Shown in pieces: positions 22,490-34,560 of a DNA stretch of 64,000 nt. The DNA is from Symbiodinium microadriaticum (taxonomy: Eukaryota; Sar; Dinophyceae; Suessiales; Symbiodiniaceae), in assembly GCA_001939145.1 (NCBI GenBank), contig LSRX01000483.1, forward strand, positions 391,918 to 455,917, written 5' to 3'. Every line of letters starts with the position of its first letter. Within the stretch, counting starts at the first letter, position 1. Both the position numbers and the translations under genes were made by a program. The notes beneath the pieces were generated by a model. It was given only the letters and a program-made list of their open reading frames with translations, was not told the DNA's origin and did not search any database.

Positions 22490-23890
22490 GTCTATAGGCT
22501 ATAGGCGCCAGGCCACAGGGCGGCCGTGCTTCGGCGCCTTGGACTTAAAGCGCTTCCGTGCTGTGCCGCTTCGAGCTCGGGCCCGTGCCTTGGAGGCCAA
22601 CGTGTTCGCACTGCTTGCTGGGAGCGGCCGCCGGAGTGGCTGGCTGGAGCCCTCTGACGGCCTTTTTCACGGCGTCGCCCAGACGGACAACGCAGACATC
22701 CAGCGCTGGTCGGGTCAGGAAGCCTCGCCCAGTCCGGCACGTTATCGGTGAAGCGGCGCGCTGCCGCATTGTAAGTCGTACCTGAAGGGAAGGTGTTTGA
22801 TGAATTCCACAAACGCCGAGAGTCTGAAGCACGGCCTTGAAACGTGCGTTCGAAGTAGTTTTTTATCCACTGAAGCATTTCCTTGGCACGGTCACAAAAT
22901 CTCCTTTCTTGTGGTGAAAGTGGTTAAGGCAACTGAGGCTCCAAATTGTCCTGATATTTGCCACGCACCAACTTGTCAACCTGACAAGACACACCCAACC
23001 ACTTCGCCTCACCATGCTCTTCGGACCAAGGCTGGAGTCTCGGCACTGGCCTCTATGTGCCGTTGGATTCCTACCTTGCTGAAAGCCTGCTGCAACACCT
23101 GCAGACACGGAACAGTTCTGGACCGCTCCAGCGGCTGGCCCTTCTGCCTTGTAGTTAGGGATGCACTGATGCTCGTCCCTGGCCTGGGATGCGCATACGC
23201 ACGGAGCACCAGCGCAGCTGGCAGCGCATTTCGAGGCGACGGGCCATCCAGTTCACTCGCTTCATGGAAACGGCCTTGGCTCAAAGCACTCACCTCACAG
23301 CACTCAGGAGGCTCGCTCTGCTCGGGGTCCGGAGGTCCGGACTCCGGGATGGCACGCATCAATGATCTGAGGGCAGCAAACGACCACACGTTCGAAGGGC
23401 CCGGGGCCCGGCCCCGGACGCCGCTCCTGGCACCACACCGCGCCGTTCGCGCATTGCTCCACCTGGCCACCAGGGCTCACCAGGGCCAGGCTGAGACCCA
23501 CCAAGAGAGCAACCGCAATTTCCGCCTTGTCCAGGCTGAGCCTCGAGGGCTCCAATTTCTTCAGAGGCCCACGCTTCGGATCCGGGCCCCTGGCTGAAAG
23601 CTGCTGTTAAGCCATGCAAGCAACTCTGTCCTGGCAGGATCACATTGCAGACAAACGACAAAGTCACAAGCAACACACCGGTCCTGGATACAAAGAATGC
23701 TCCATCCATGCGCCCAACAGAAGACATCGTGGAGCGATTTGCCAAGGCCAGGTTTGAGGCAAGATCTGGATTACATCTTTGGGCTGGGCAGTCTTGGACC
23801 CGCAAGAGCGCTTGTGGCCGAAGTGTGAAGCATCGAGAGAAGATAGAGCTGAACGACAATGCTCGGTAGTGAAACGTCTGACTCATGCTT
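22490..23890 (-). other. Unassigned minus-strand exon candidates
   Basis: Minus frames with partly protein-like sequence lie at 22878-22680 (MLQWIKNYFERTFQGRASDS), 23130-23040 (VLQQAFSKVGIQRHIEASAE), 23400-23300 (NVWSFAALRSLMRAIPESGP) and 23890-23640 (FFVSRTGVLLVTLSFVCNVI, a possible signal or membrane helix). They may be one gene directly downstream of glutaminyl-tRNA synthetase, whose stop is at 24048. No family is recognised. Confidence 0.3.
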
Positions 23891-24047
23891 GCTTGATGCT
23901 ACGGTGATGCTTTGGCAGAAGCAGCTGGAGATGAAAATGGTATTTGTCGGCCTCCCGAGTGCACGTGCATGCGAGCTCCGCAGAAACTTGCTTTAATCTC
24001 TCTCCAGAGTCTTTGTTTCCTGTACACTGCGCCAGTGGTTGGCTGGT

Positions 24048-27000
24048 TCAAGACTTCTGCGATGCCTTCCAGGACTCGTGCAGCTTTTTCTGCTTTTCAA
24101 GGTCCTGGGGGACAGCACGAGAATCAGATGCATCACCCCACCCCTCTCTGCCGTTTCCGAGCTTGCCTTGGCCAGCTTCTTGACGGCGCTCTTCGGAAGC
24201 GCAACGCCGTCCTTGTCGTGTGTGGGCAGGCCCGTCTCGTCGTATGCGGAAAACTCCGAGCCTGAGAAGGCTCTCGGCAAGACAAGTAAGGATCTATGCC
24301 CGGAAGCAAGCCGAGGTGCCTCTTTCTTGCTTGAAATATTCCTGCATCCCAGCAACCGCTCGGCATGCACTGCTTGGCAGAGAAATGCTAAATCGCAGCG
24401 TCCGAAGCACGATCTAGATACCGTCGCAACTTCTTAAATCGAACTTATGCCGAAGTCAGCACTGCTCCTCGGGTGGAAGCCTTTGCAGTCGCTCCTTTTC
24501 AGCTGCTGCAGCTGCCTGAGCATCTTTTCTGCTGGCTGCGCCTTTGCAGAGCTTCAAGCTCGAAGGGGAGACACTTTGCCCGCCGATGCGCCTCTGAGCC
24601 CGAAAGGGTACAAGACCAGAATCTCCCTCAGTGCTCAATGCCTCGTCCCTCGAGCTTCTTCTTGTCTGAGGACTCTTTCAAAGGCACCACCCGGTTGAAG
24701 GTAAGCTTGGGGGGTGTGCCAAAGCAATCGTAGTCAGGAGCCTCGGGCATTCGCTCAGAGTAGGGGCTCAAAGCTGAAAAAGGCTGCAAAAGGCGCTCGA
24801 GTGCTTCCACGCAACGAAGTAGCCACAGCGCTCGAACTGGAAGCGATCTTCCAACACGCATTGGCCAAGCGCTCTCTCGACTTTGGCAGCACATTGAACC
24901 CAGGCTTCGGGATTCATGTACTCCACCCAGTCCTTGCCCTCCGGCAAAGGATCCGGGATTGGTAGAAAGAGAGGGTTGATCAAACGGACCTGCGACCAGC
25001 GAGAGGCATCCAAGCACAAAGCAAACTCTCTTTAAAACGGGCAGAGCCCCCCGGGCCTCGGCATCCAAGCAATCCTTGGAACACGCAAGGCCGACCGGGC
25101 CACACCGGTTCAGGGCGGCTCGGGGCAGAGCTCTCGTTGTTTCGCAGTGGCCAAGGCTCCTTGGCGTTGACCCAGTGGATGACTTTGGGCTTCCGGTCCG
25201 CAGGCATGACGTCGCGGGTGCTGGGATCATGACCTTCGAGAAGAAAGGCTGTAGCGCAGCATCAAACATTGGCCAGTGCAGCAAGCGGGCTGCATTTGAG
25301 CTTCACCACTTTACCCGCTGCATCCTTGACTACCTCTTCTAGCTTGATGACCTCGCTGGCAGCTGACTCTATCGTGCACCGCTTCTGTTCATCTTGCGGC
25401 TCTGGGCAGTGCTGGCAAGGCACATACGAATATCTCAGCTTGACTTCGCTGCCGATTCTTCCCAAACGAAAATATCCTTCAGGCGGATTCTCCTCACACT
25501 TCGAGCAAAGATCGAGAAGATCCGTTTACAAACAAACATTTGAGCCCCGGTCCTGGTAGTCAGACCGGTCAATAAAGACATTACGGGAGAAACCTGACTC
25601 GACCGGTTGGAGATGGCTTCAACTCGATGCCCAAGCGTCTGGAAGCTGATTATCAAGCACGGCAGCTGAGAGTACGGGTGCAGCTAGGGTCGGCCGCAGA
25701 CTGCTCCGGCAGATCGGTGACACCTGCAATCTCTTCCTCCTTCTCGTAATCAACGATCTCCTGGGACACCAACCACAAAAGAAACTGACTCTGGGCTGTC
25801 CTTGCGGACCTGCGGATGCAAGCAAGGCGCCACCGCCAGCGGGTCCAAGACGGCCAATCTTCGCTTGCTGATGGGCTCCAAGTCTTCCCTCCAGCACTCC
25901 TGGACTTCACGACAGTCCGCATCGAGAGCGAGAGCGTCCAAAAGGAGCAAAGTGCCCAGACAAACGACTAACGGAGGCTATCAAGCTGGGGCCGGCCCGC
26001 CACAGGGGACTCGTGTGGCAGGGCCTCGACAAGGTCCCAAGGCGTCACGCTGTTTCTGTCGCTGACACCAACCTGAGCTCTGCGGCGCGCCGCCACGAAA
26101 GATTCCAATTGGCCAATAGCTTGCCGCCACAGGAGACCGTGCGAATCCAGAATAATGAACACTCCATGTTTCGCGACACATTCAGATGAAAGATGCTACC
26201 ATCAAGCCGTGCCAAGTCTGACGGAGGCAAGACGACTTGAACAGACCAATTCAAGGTACTCGGTCTTTCAGGAGCCAAATTGAACAAGCCACGATATTGG
26301 TTTTGCCAAGATGCGGCATCACACATTCGCTTCACTCCTTGAGGACGAACACCACGTCTGCGTATCCCCCGAACAGTAAGAAGTCTGGGGTCGTCCCAGC
26401 CAGTCACATACCCCTCCTTAGGTGGACAGACAAGATTTTCGATGGCAAAAACACGCTACATCTTGCGGTGCCACCAAGCATCGCGAACCAGTCTCAGGAG
26501 CTTGCGCTTGGAGGTGAAGGCACCCTGCACTTCCAATCTGGCGAACTCCTTCTGGTAGGGTCGGCTGGGAACGATTGACGTATTGTCCTCAGTCATCAAA
26601 GTCTGCACTGCATCTTCGCATCCGCGAAACAACTCACATGCAAGTGTGCATTCAGGTGGTTCAGGCCAGCGTCCAGAAACCAGTCGTACAAAGCACGATG
26701 GTTCTCAAACTCCAGTGTGCAAATTGAGTGCGTAACGCCCTCTATTGCATCCTCATTTCCATGAGCGAAGTCATATATCGGATACACCTCCACCAATCGG
26801 ACAGTCAAAGATCGCGAGCCCTGACAACACCTGCAACTCTGGTGGCCTTCCAGCGGTCGCCAGTTCGGTGGTGATGACTAAATCGAACCCGGTACCTTGA
26901 GCCGGTGCAATTTGCACATGTGTGCACGAACGAGGCTTAGCACCGTCTATACCAACACGTCATGCTCAAACGTTCGTCAGCTTTTGAAGTTCCAGTGGCA

Positions 27001-28530
27001 TGGGCGGGTCCCGCATGTTCATGTTCGGATGATTCATGTCGATCTTGGCCCGGAGAAGAAGCGAGCCCTCTGCGTGCTTTCCCGCCTGCATCTCTTCGAA
27101 CAGCCGTAGATTCTCCTCGACACTACGGTTTCGAAACGGCGAGTCAACCTTGGTGCAGCAGGTGCAGAAGACATTGCCTTCGCATTGGCTGAGCTTTTCA
27201 GAGCTTGGGACTCCCGGAAGATTGTTCGGGCCGCCACCGCGATTCTTCTGCACCTCCAGTCGGGTCGACACCATGCCCAGGAAGACTCCCTTTACAATCC
27301 CTTGTTACCTTGGGCCTCCTCGGGAGTCTGCGAGTCCACATATGCTTTTCCGTGCTTGATCAGATCGATGGCGAAGTCGTACATCTTCTGAAAGTAGTCA
27401 CCTCAGGCTGCTATGTTCTACCAATGCCGACATCACATGAAGTCGTGACAAAGTGTCACCTGAGCTGTGCACTTGCATACACGGGCTCACCCACCCAAGG
27501 CTTGCCACCAGCCTTGCACTTCTCCATGTCAAGACCCTGACCAGTGGGGCCCGGCCAAGCATAAGCAGAAAGGATGGCAGGACACAGTCGAGGCAGCCTG
27601 ACATACCCAACACACATCCTCCTGAATCGACTCCACATACTCCGTCTCCTCCGTGTCTGGATTTGTATCGTCAAACCGAAGGTTGCAACCGCCGCCGTAC
27701 CTGAAATCACAAATCCCCCAAAACGTCACGGGTCTATGACAAGAGCCATTCACTAACATTCTGTCTGCTTGACAATCCGAAATGTTGCACCCATCGTATA
27801 CTGAAAGAATGCTGCTACGTATAAATGTTCCGATGTAAGCAAGGCGATCATCCAAGGGGCTTCTGTGCCAAGCCAAAGTTGATGGTGATGGACTTTGCAT
27901 GGCCAATATGCAGATAGCCATTCGGCTCTGGCGGGAATCGCGTCAAGACCTTGTCGAGTCGTTGACTAGCGGCAAGCGGCTAGAGCGTGGCGGCCTTAGC
28001 AGTAACTCCGCAGGGGCCTTCTGGCCATGGCAGCGCCCGCCTTTGGCCAAGTCTGTGTCGATCCTGACAGCTACCGGCTGCCGAATTGTGTTGGTGTGTT
28101 CAACTGCCGCCGGGGTACCACTTTTCCAGGAAGCTCCTGCCGTCCGATGCCTCCTTCACAGACTCACCGCAGGCCGTCTGCCGGTTTCAATTCTACAAGT
28201 GCATGAATGCATGAGATCTCCTCCGCTTTGGTCCCGTTGGATGCCTCCAGAATGAAAGCACGACGCGAACCATGTCAGACTCCAAAGGAACAATTAACTC
28301 CAGCTAGTCGTTTAGAAAAGCATTGTCCCGACAAATGCGACCCGCGGACAGCTTCGGAAGTTGCGACAGCAACCCAAGTCTTAAAAGCATGCTACAACCA
28401 TCTACAACCACCACTGCTCCTGCCTGCGGCGATGTAGGCTTGGACTTCACATCTTGTTTGGGTTTGGCTTCCTGCTTCGGCTTCGGAGCCTGTTCGAAAG
28501 CTCTCACCAAATGGCTACGATGGCCATGCA
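24048..28530 (-). CDS. QARS1: Glutaminyl-tRNA synthetase with C-terminal CysRS-like tail
   Basis: A class I synthetase charging tRNA-Gln, in about 17 exons. The catalytic core reads [18 protein letters not shown] (27949 down, HIGH motif), [20 protein letters not shown] (about 27700-27590), [19 protein letters not shown] (about 27400-27316), [19 protein letters not shown] (about 27150-27012), [20 protein letters not shown] (about 26792-26665), [10 protein letters not shown] (KMSKS equivalent, about 26567-26472) and [18 protein letters not shown] (about 26415-26300). The anticodon-binding part reads [45 protein letters not shown] and [12 protein letters not shown]. Resolved introns are 25423-25352 (GT-AG), 25290-25234 (GC-AG) and 24166-24105 (GC-AG). 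After the core comes an Ala/Lys linker and a tail [19 protein letters not shown] ending at stop 24050-24048. The 5' end is uncertain; a Lys/Pro linker near 28460 is probably N-terminal. Confidence 0.9.
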
Positions 28531-28539
28531 ATGGCCCAA

Positions 28540-29600
28540 GGCGCCTGGACGGAGGACGCGCCTGATGCGCCGCTGCAGTCCTGGCTCTCCTCGGGGAGGT
28601 GCAGGAGCACTGGTGAACCTGCAACCGCGACACACCACCTCCATGTAGCATCCGCTAAAGAAGCGAGAACTTGACAAATCAGGTGCCCGCCTCCGAAGGG
28701 CAGCCCAAGGCCAGCCAAGTAACCGGCTTTCATGGCGAGGAAAATCAGGCCGGCTTTTAGCCCCTCCGGCTGCCCTCCGGTTAGTGTTGAGTGATGGCTT
28801 GCATTCGGACCTGGGTTCTGTTGGCTTCCAGGGATTAATGAAAATATTCGGAAGATACAGTGACTCGAACGTTGCAGCTCCTTGCCTTTATGTTCCCAGC
28901 TTTACATGGCCTTCGTGCAGACCAGCTTTCACATGCAAGAGAAGCTGGAAGAGAACATTTTGCGGAGGAGTGATCAGGATAGCATGAACTATCATCAGTC
29001 AGCAAAGTACGATGCTTGATCACCAGCACCGGTCACCAAGCGTTTCTGTTTCAAAACCAAGACATGCACCGGGATTGCGAGTGAAAGCTTTGCCTTCTCG
29101 CACCTCTCTCTTCCAAGCGAAGAGAAACACGCCCTCGGCTATACATGAGTGCTGAAATCATGTCGTGCCACCGCTCGGAACATTTCTTGAGAAATGGGCC
29201 AAGCTGTTGTTCTGTATACACTTCTTCTCTCAACTGTTGGGTTTCGGAATGAATGCAGGAACAGCATGCTCAACATGCTCATATACGAGATAGACAAGTT
29301 TACCCTATTCTGACTTCTGCATTTGCTACGGCCCGTGCATCAGCTCTGCATTTCTGAAAATACCTCTAGTGTCTCCACATACAGCACTGCTCACCAGCTT
29401 GGGCTCACGTTCTGCGATATGACACGCCGACGGTCACTGCTCACGAGATCTGGAAGGAAACCTGGCTGGACATTCATGGATGGCCCAGTTCGCAACACGT
29501 TCTCACCACGCCTCTTTGACGAGCCGGACGAGTTCCTTCACTTCCTCGGGATAAAAACCCGAAATGGTGACAGCTCTGCTGCAACAGCAGTGGGGCCGAG
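28540..29600. other. Interval between channel and synthetase genes
   Basis: Short frames only. A minus frame at 29233-29051 (LGPFLKKCSERWHDMISALM) is somewhat protein-like and might be a 3' exon of the channel gene. 28.7-28.54 kb may contain the 5' end of the synthetase gene. No repeat or RNA gene is seen. Confidence 0.3.
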
Positions 29601-32600
29601 CAGCTCGTCTCATCTTGAACAAATCGATGCTGCGTGCAGCTCCGTGAAATTGCTTGATGCCCATGGCAAACTCTTCCTGCCCGAGACAATGCTCGGCGAG
29701 TCGCTTCCATCCCTCTGAAGGTCCTGGTCGATGCAGCCGTTTTCATCCATGTCGAAGAGATCCCACAGCTCGTCCGTGTTCGTCGTCTCCGTGTTGATGC
29801 CTCAAAGGAACCCTTTGCTGAACACCCACCGCTGTCATACGACCAAGCCAGATAAGGCCGGTGCCCAGGTGAGAGAAGCACGTCGCAATTCGATCGCTGT
29901 TTGTGACGTGATAGACGAACTGCTGCTTCGTCAACCTCCCTTCATGCGCTTCGCTGATTCGCGAGAAGAGATCCTGAAAGGTTCGCTGCTCTGCTCTCTC
30001 TAATCGCACATTGCCTCTTTCAAAGTGTATCCAGGAGGCTGCCACTTCGACAATCCACTTTTGTCGCTCCTTGCACACCGTGACCATGATCAGAATAGAC
30101 CAGATTGTGTAAGCGGCTCGCGACAGCACGCGACAGCACGGCAATGCCGAAATATGTTTCCAGTTTTTTTTGAAGGGCAGAAGCTCGGAGCAGACATTGT
30201 GCACGTGTCTCGGCTGGACTGCCGCGATGGCTACATGCTTGGACAATCTTGGACACTTGCTTTCGATTCTGCATCGATAATCAGCCTACCTTCTGATGAG
30301 CTCGCGACGTGTGCTTGCCGGCGTCTTCTCTGCTTGAGAGTCTGTGTGGAGGGGATATTAGTTTGGCTGACGTGTTGCTCACTTCCTTGAGCGTGCGAGT
30401 GTTTGCCTTCGTGTGTTTATCGTATCTTGCATTTCTGCTGGTGCGCTTGTTTGTTTATTTAGTTGTTTGTTTGCGTGTTTGTTTGTTCCGAGGGTTGGTC
30501 GGTCGGTCGGTCTGTCGGTCGGACGGCGGGTGTGTCGGTGGGTCGGTTGGCTTGTTGGTGTGTTGCTTGCTCGAATGCTTGCTAGCTAGCTAACTTGTTT
30601 GCTTCCTTGCTTGGTTGTTTGGCTGCTTGGTTGTTTGGTTGCTTGGTTGTTTAGTTGCCTGATTGCTCGGTTGGTCGGTTGGCCGTCGGTCGGTCGGTGG
30701 TGTGGATTGGGTTGGTTGGTCATTTTTGTGCCTGGGTGGTCTTGTGTTGGCAGGATTTGGCAGGAGTGCTTATGCTTCCGTGTTCGTGTTGCATGCTTGC
30801 CCTTGATTTTGCCTTCAGAAAAGCAAAGAAGTCCACATTGATTTCTTCGTACTTGCGGATTGATACGGAAGTCCGCCCCTTCCGACAACCAATGCGGCAG
30901 GCGGCGTACTGCGAAAGTGCATGCAAACGACGCGGCGACGGCTCACATTGCCTCATAGTGGCGGATGTGCGGCACCTTTAAGCCTTAAGCCTTTAACAAT
31001 GACGCTTTTCTTCGTCAGCTCGACAGCTTGACACAAGTATGAGAACACGAAGCTGGTGAAGGTTTTGCTGCAAGTCATACGACTGCCGCTGTTCAAGTGC
31101 GGCTACACGCAAGAGTCTGGCAGACCGTGCAGACTTGATGCTTGCTCCTTTTCCGCGACTCGGCATCTCACATCCCTTCACGACATCTCAGAAATTTAGT
31201 ACAGGCCTCTCAATGGCCTGAATGGATCAATGACCCTCAATCCCAAAAAGTAGACATTGATGCCCAGAACAAAACCTCAAGCTTGATCCGATGAGTCCCA
31301 GCCGAACGCTTGGATCTGGCGTAAGCTTGAAGATAAACCCTAAACTCCTGCGACTCTGAACCGAGGCTTTGCATCACAGGCCTGATCCTGGTTCTTTGGA
31401 CTCCGCGACACTGAATTGCAAACATCTTGGTCCAAAACATAGCCTACTAACAATTTGAAGCTACAAGATGAGCGAGTCTGCGATGTGGCTCCAGCAGAAG
31501 CTTGGGACTTGAATGGTGCAGTCTGTCGCAACGTTTCATAGGGTAAAACAAGTGAACTGGCAAATCCAAGGAGTTCGACAAGCAACTCTGAGGGGCGAAA
31601 CTACACCTAAACTTGAACCATTGTGGCACTGGCTCCTGAGTAACAGCTACAGCGGACAGAACACAATACATAGGACAGGAAGAGATTGCATGCCGAGCTT
31701 TTGCTCTGAAAAGTTGACCTGCCGTGCAGCATGCAATCTTGGTATCTCAATCCCAGTGGGTCGCAACTCTCTCACTCTTCCGGCTTCTTCGTTGCCTCTC
31801 CCGATGCACAGGATCACCGCACCCTCGTCAGTGTTTTTGAATTAAAGATCTGCGGCCACCGTTGGTCGAGGCTTGGGGCCACGATTCACTTCTGTGTTCA
31901 TAGCGGTGTAAGCAAAACCAAAAAGGCACATACTGCTGCATCTTCGCAAACGAGAACGCACATCGATCCGGAAATCCCTTGCAGACACGAAAATGCGGTC
32001 CTTCATCGCCTCATGATGCATGGCTTCTTCGTCTGCCACCTTCAAGGCCTTTGCGTTGTCCACCTCAGAAGCTCACGTGTACGGAACTCGATCTGCGGCA
32101 AGAAGAACGGCGACAACCAGCTCAGGTCCATGCGAAAATGCCTGTGACTATGTTCATGCAGCAGAACACCTGGCGAGCCCCAAAACAACCACCGCACTCA
32201 GGCGAACATGAACAAGGTCCAGGCACCGTGAAGAACACGTAAGCTGCGAAGATGTACTCCATCCACGCACCCACAGGACGCAGTGTGACCACGGCATTTT
32301 TCCAGTCTATGCCGCCAGAGACTGATTCATACCTGTTCTGTGCAACATGACATGGACATTTCGAGTTGAGTCCATGATGGAACGAGCATGTGGATCAGAA
32401 ATTAGCAGGGTGGCAGCGTCAGCATAGTACGATCAAGGGAGCCAAAGTAGTCCAGCAATTCAGCATGAGAGTCGACATTTTCCAGGTACTCCACGGATAG
32501 CTGCATCACGAGCACACCAAACAGGAAATTTACCAAGATCAGCAGGAGTAGAGCCCAAATCAGCGACTTCGCCGAGCCAATGACCCCATTTACCATAACG

Positions 32601-33320
32601 CGCAGCTCGGAGAAGAAGCGCACCACCTTCACTATTCTCAATATCCGCGCCAAGCGCACCATCCGAAGTATCTTCAGACCTGGCATGCAGCATCGAGAAC
32701 CGGTCTTGCCATCATCAGAAGATTTCATGTTTCATGGGTTATACTCAGAAGGCATGTCTCATTACACCACTGCTTGCTCACGCACCAGACGTGCATCTTG
32801 TGCCTGACAAGTTGACACTGGCTGCATATAACAGCACGAGCAACAATTCCTCCAGAAGCCCACCTGGCTTGGCAGAAGGACTGGGCGCAAGACATTGCAC
32901 CAGTTCAAACTGCAGGTGCAATTATGAAGGCAAGAATCTAGCAACCAGGACCGAATCCATCAAGTTCCAGTGTATGGAGGGGTTGGACCAGGACCAGAAA
33001 TATAGGCCATCCACCGTGGCTCGAAGTATCAGCTCCACAGTGAAGAGGAGGTTGAAGATCGAGTTCAGAATGCGAAAGGTCAATGGCTCAGGTGAACCAA
33101 TATGCTCGACTGTCCAGTGGGCTTCGACGCCAATCATGACAGCACAAACTAGAATCAGCATTGCACAGCCCAGTTCAAACTTCGGATGTGCGACCTCAAC
33201 TTCACTGACTGGGCAGAACATGAAGAGTCCGCCACGACTCATCACGAATACCTTGCAATCTGGGTGCCACCATCCTGGCGAATCGTTGGCACCTCTGTCC
33301 AGTCGCAGCATCAAGCTGCC
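29600..33320 (-). CDS. Single-domain voltage-gated cation channel with C-terminal EF-hand
   Basis: The minus-strand exons spell one six-helix channel. S1 and S2 lie in 33314-32960 (FELGCAMLILVCAVMIGVEA; SIFNLLFTVELILRATVDGL). The S3 region continues at about 32914-32870. S4 with regular Arg/Lys spacing (RMVRLARILRIVKVVRFFSE), S5 and the pore helix lie in about 32710-32415. The pore loop SVSGGIDW and first part of S6 are in 32332-32227, the second part of S6 (FCCMNIVTGIF) in 32169-32134, and a post-S6 helix (VDNAKALKVADEEAMHHEAM) from 32063 down. Introns 32414-32333, 32226-32170 and 32133-32064 (82, 57, 70 bp; GC, GT, GC donors) keep frame. Downstream exons give a helix pair (about 30008-29875) and a canonical EF-hand loop (DMDENGCIDQEE) made by joining 29800-29724 to 29676 down across a 47-bp GA-AG intron. 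This suits calcium-regulated cation flux across a membrane; the selectivity is unknown. Further N-terminal exons may lie up to about 34.3 kb. Confidence 0.85.
30400..30740. repeat. Degenerate tetranucleotide G/T-rich tract
   Basis: About 340 bp of plus-strand sequence made of 4-bp words such as TTGG, TTGC, GGTC and GTTT (for example TCGGTCGGTCGG and TTGGTTGTTTGG). The strand is almost adenine-free. It lies between channel exons and so is probably intronic. The open plus frames over it are low-complexity by-products. Confidence 0.85.
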
Positions 33321-34560
33321 GCTTCTTCATCTCCTTGCCGCCAGCTGGTCAGGGCCATGAAGCAGTGCCGACGTGAGCAAGGGCCATGAAGAGTCAAGAG
33401 GCAAGAAGGTCTTTGACACCTTTGACTTTGTCTCTGTCCAGCTTGAACTTTGCCTCGCAGGTACGAGCCCGACCACAAGAAAAGTGCAGAAGGTTTCCGC
33501 ATGTTCCCTCAACGCAGGCCTCCTCTTCTATGCCTGACAGGTCGGACAGACTACATCTGGCTTTTGTTCCATCAAGCCAAAGCCACGCCAATTTTCATAC
33601 CGTTGCCTCCCCATGCTTCTAGTTTATCCTGTTGGGATGGACGTCGTGAAGGAGTCTTGCCATTACTGCCTCAGTCGATGGGTCTAGCAAAAGCAAGGCC
33701 ATGCCTTGTCACGGTGACACCCATGTAGCACAAGCTTCGTTGATTAAGGCTGAACAGAGCTCCGGTACGCTTGCCTGCTGCTGCTCGTGCCAATTTCTGA
33801 GGATGCAAGCGAGGCACTTGTAGAGCGTGAAAACGCCAGCTGATTGTTGAGGCTTTCATCCTCCCCGAGGGGCTGATGCAATGATACCTGACGAAGAACG
33901 CTTACACAGGCTGTGGAGTACAAGTTGGACCAACGGTTTTTTTTCACCGGTAACACCGAAACTGCTCCTCAACGAAAGACACATGTAAACCCTGATTCTT
34001 TCCTGCCTGCGGCACGCCTGGGAGGTCTGCAACACTCCCTGTAAGTTGTAGGGAGCTGCGTTGCGACATTCTGAGAGAGCTGCGTTGCCTGTTCATCCTC
34101 AGCCCGGGATGCGTTCCAAAATACCTTCAAGACCTTCAGACTGCATGTCCCGAGGCAGCTGCGGTAACTTCAAATTGCCCAGCTCGTCCCTTACTGCCTG
34201 CAGCAACACCAGCAACAAAAGTTCGCTTACAGTGCCCCAGCCGCAAATTCGGAGATGTGTAATTGCCAGCCTGGGACGTCACCTCTGGAATGCGCACGAG
34301 CATTTCGCTGATGATTGTCTCGATTCGCTCTTGGTGTCGCGTCAACTCCTGAGCATGTGGGCTCCAAACGACTTCGCATGGCTTTGTGTGTCTGCTTGTT
34401 TCTCGCATCGTGGCAGCGTTAGCACAGCGGCAGCTTTGAAATGGAAGATCGGCAAGGTCGAAGGAGAAGGTGGCACGAACTCCTTCGAATGTATTGTCCA
34501 ACACTGGCACATGCCCAACTCGGATGCACGGACACATGCTATGATGCGCCAAGACTCCGG
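33320..34560 (-). other. Candidate 5' exons of the channel gene
   Basis: On minus, 34355-34260 reads LTRHQERIETIISEMLVRIP and about 34206-34100 reads AVRDELGNLKLPQLPRDMQS before a stop; both look like charged coiled helices. About 33480-33390 (EAKFKLDRDKVKGVKDLLAS) is also protein-like. They are upstream of the S1 exon on the same strand and may be the cytosolic N-terminus of the channel, but joins were not established. Confidence 0.3.

Noticed and set aside
24140-24640. Separate cysteinyl-tRNA synthetase gene
   Set aside because: Only the C-terminal tail is present; the upstream DNA on the same strand is glutaminyl-tRNA synthetase and no cysteine-type catalytic core is seen.
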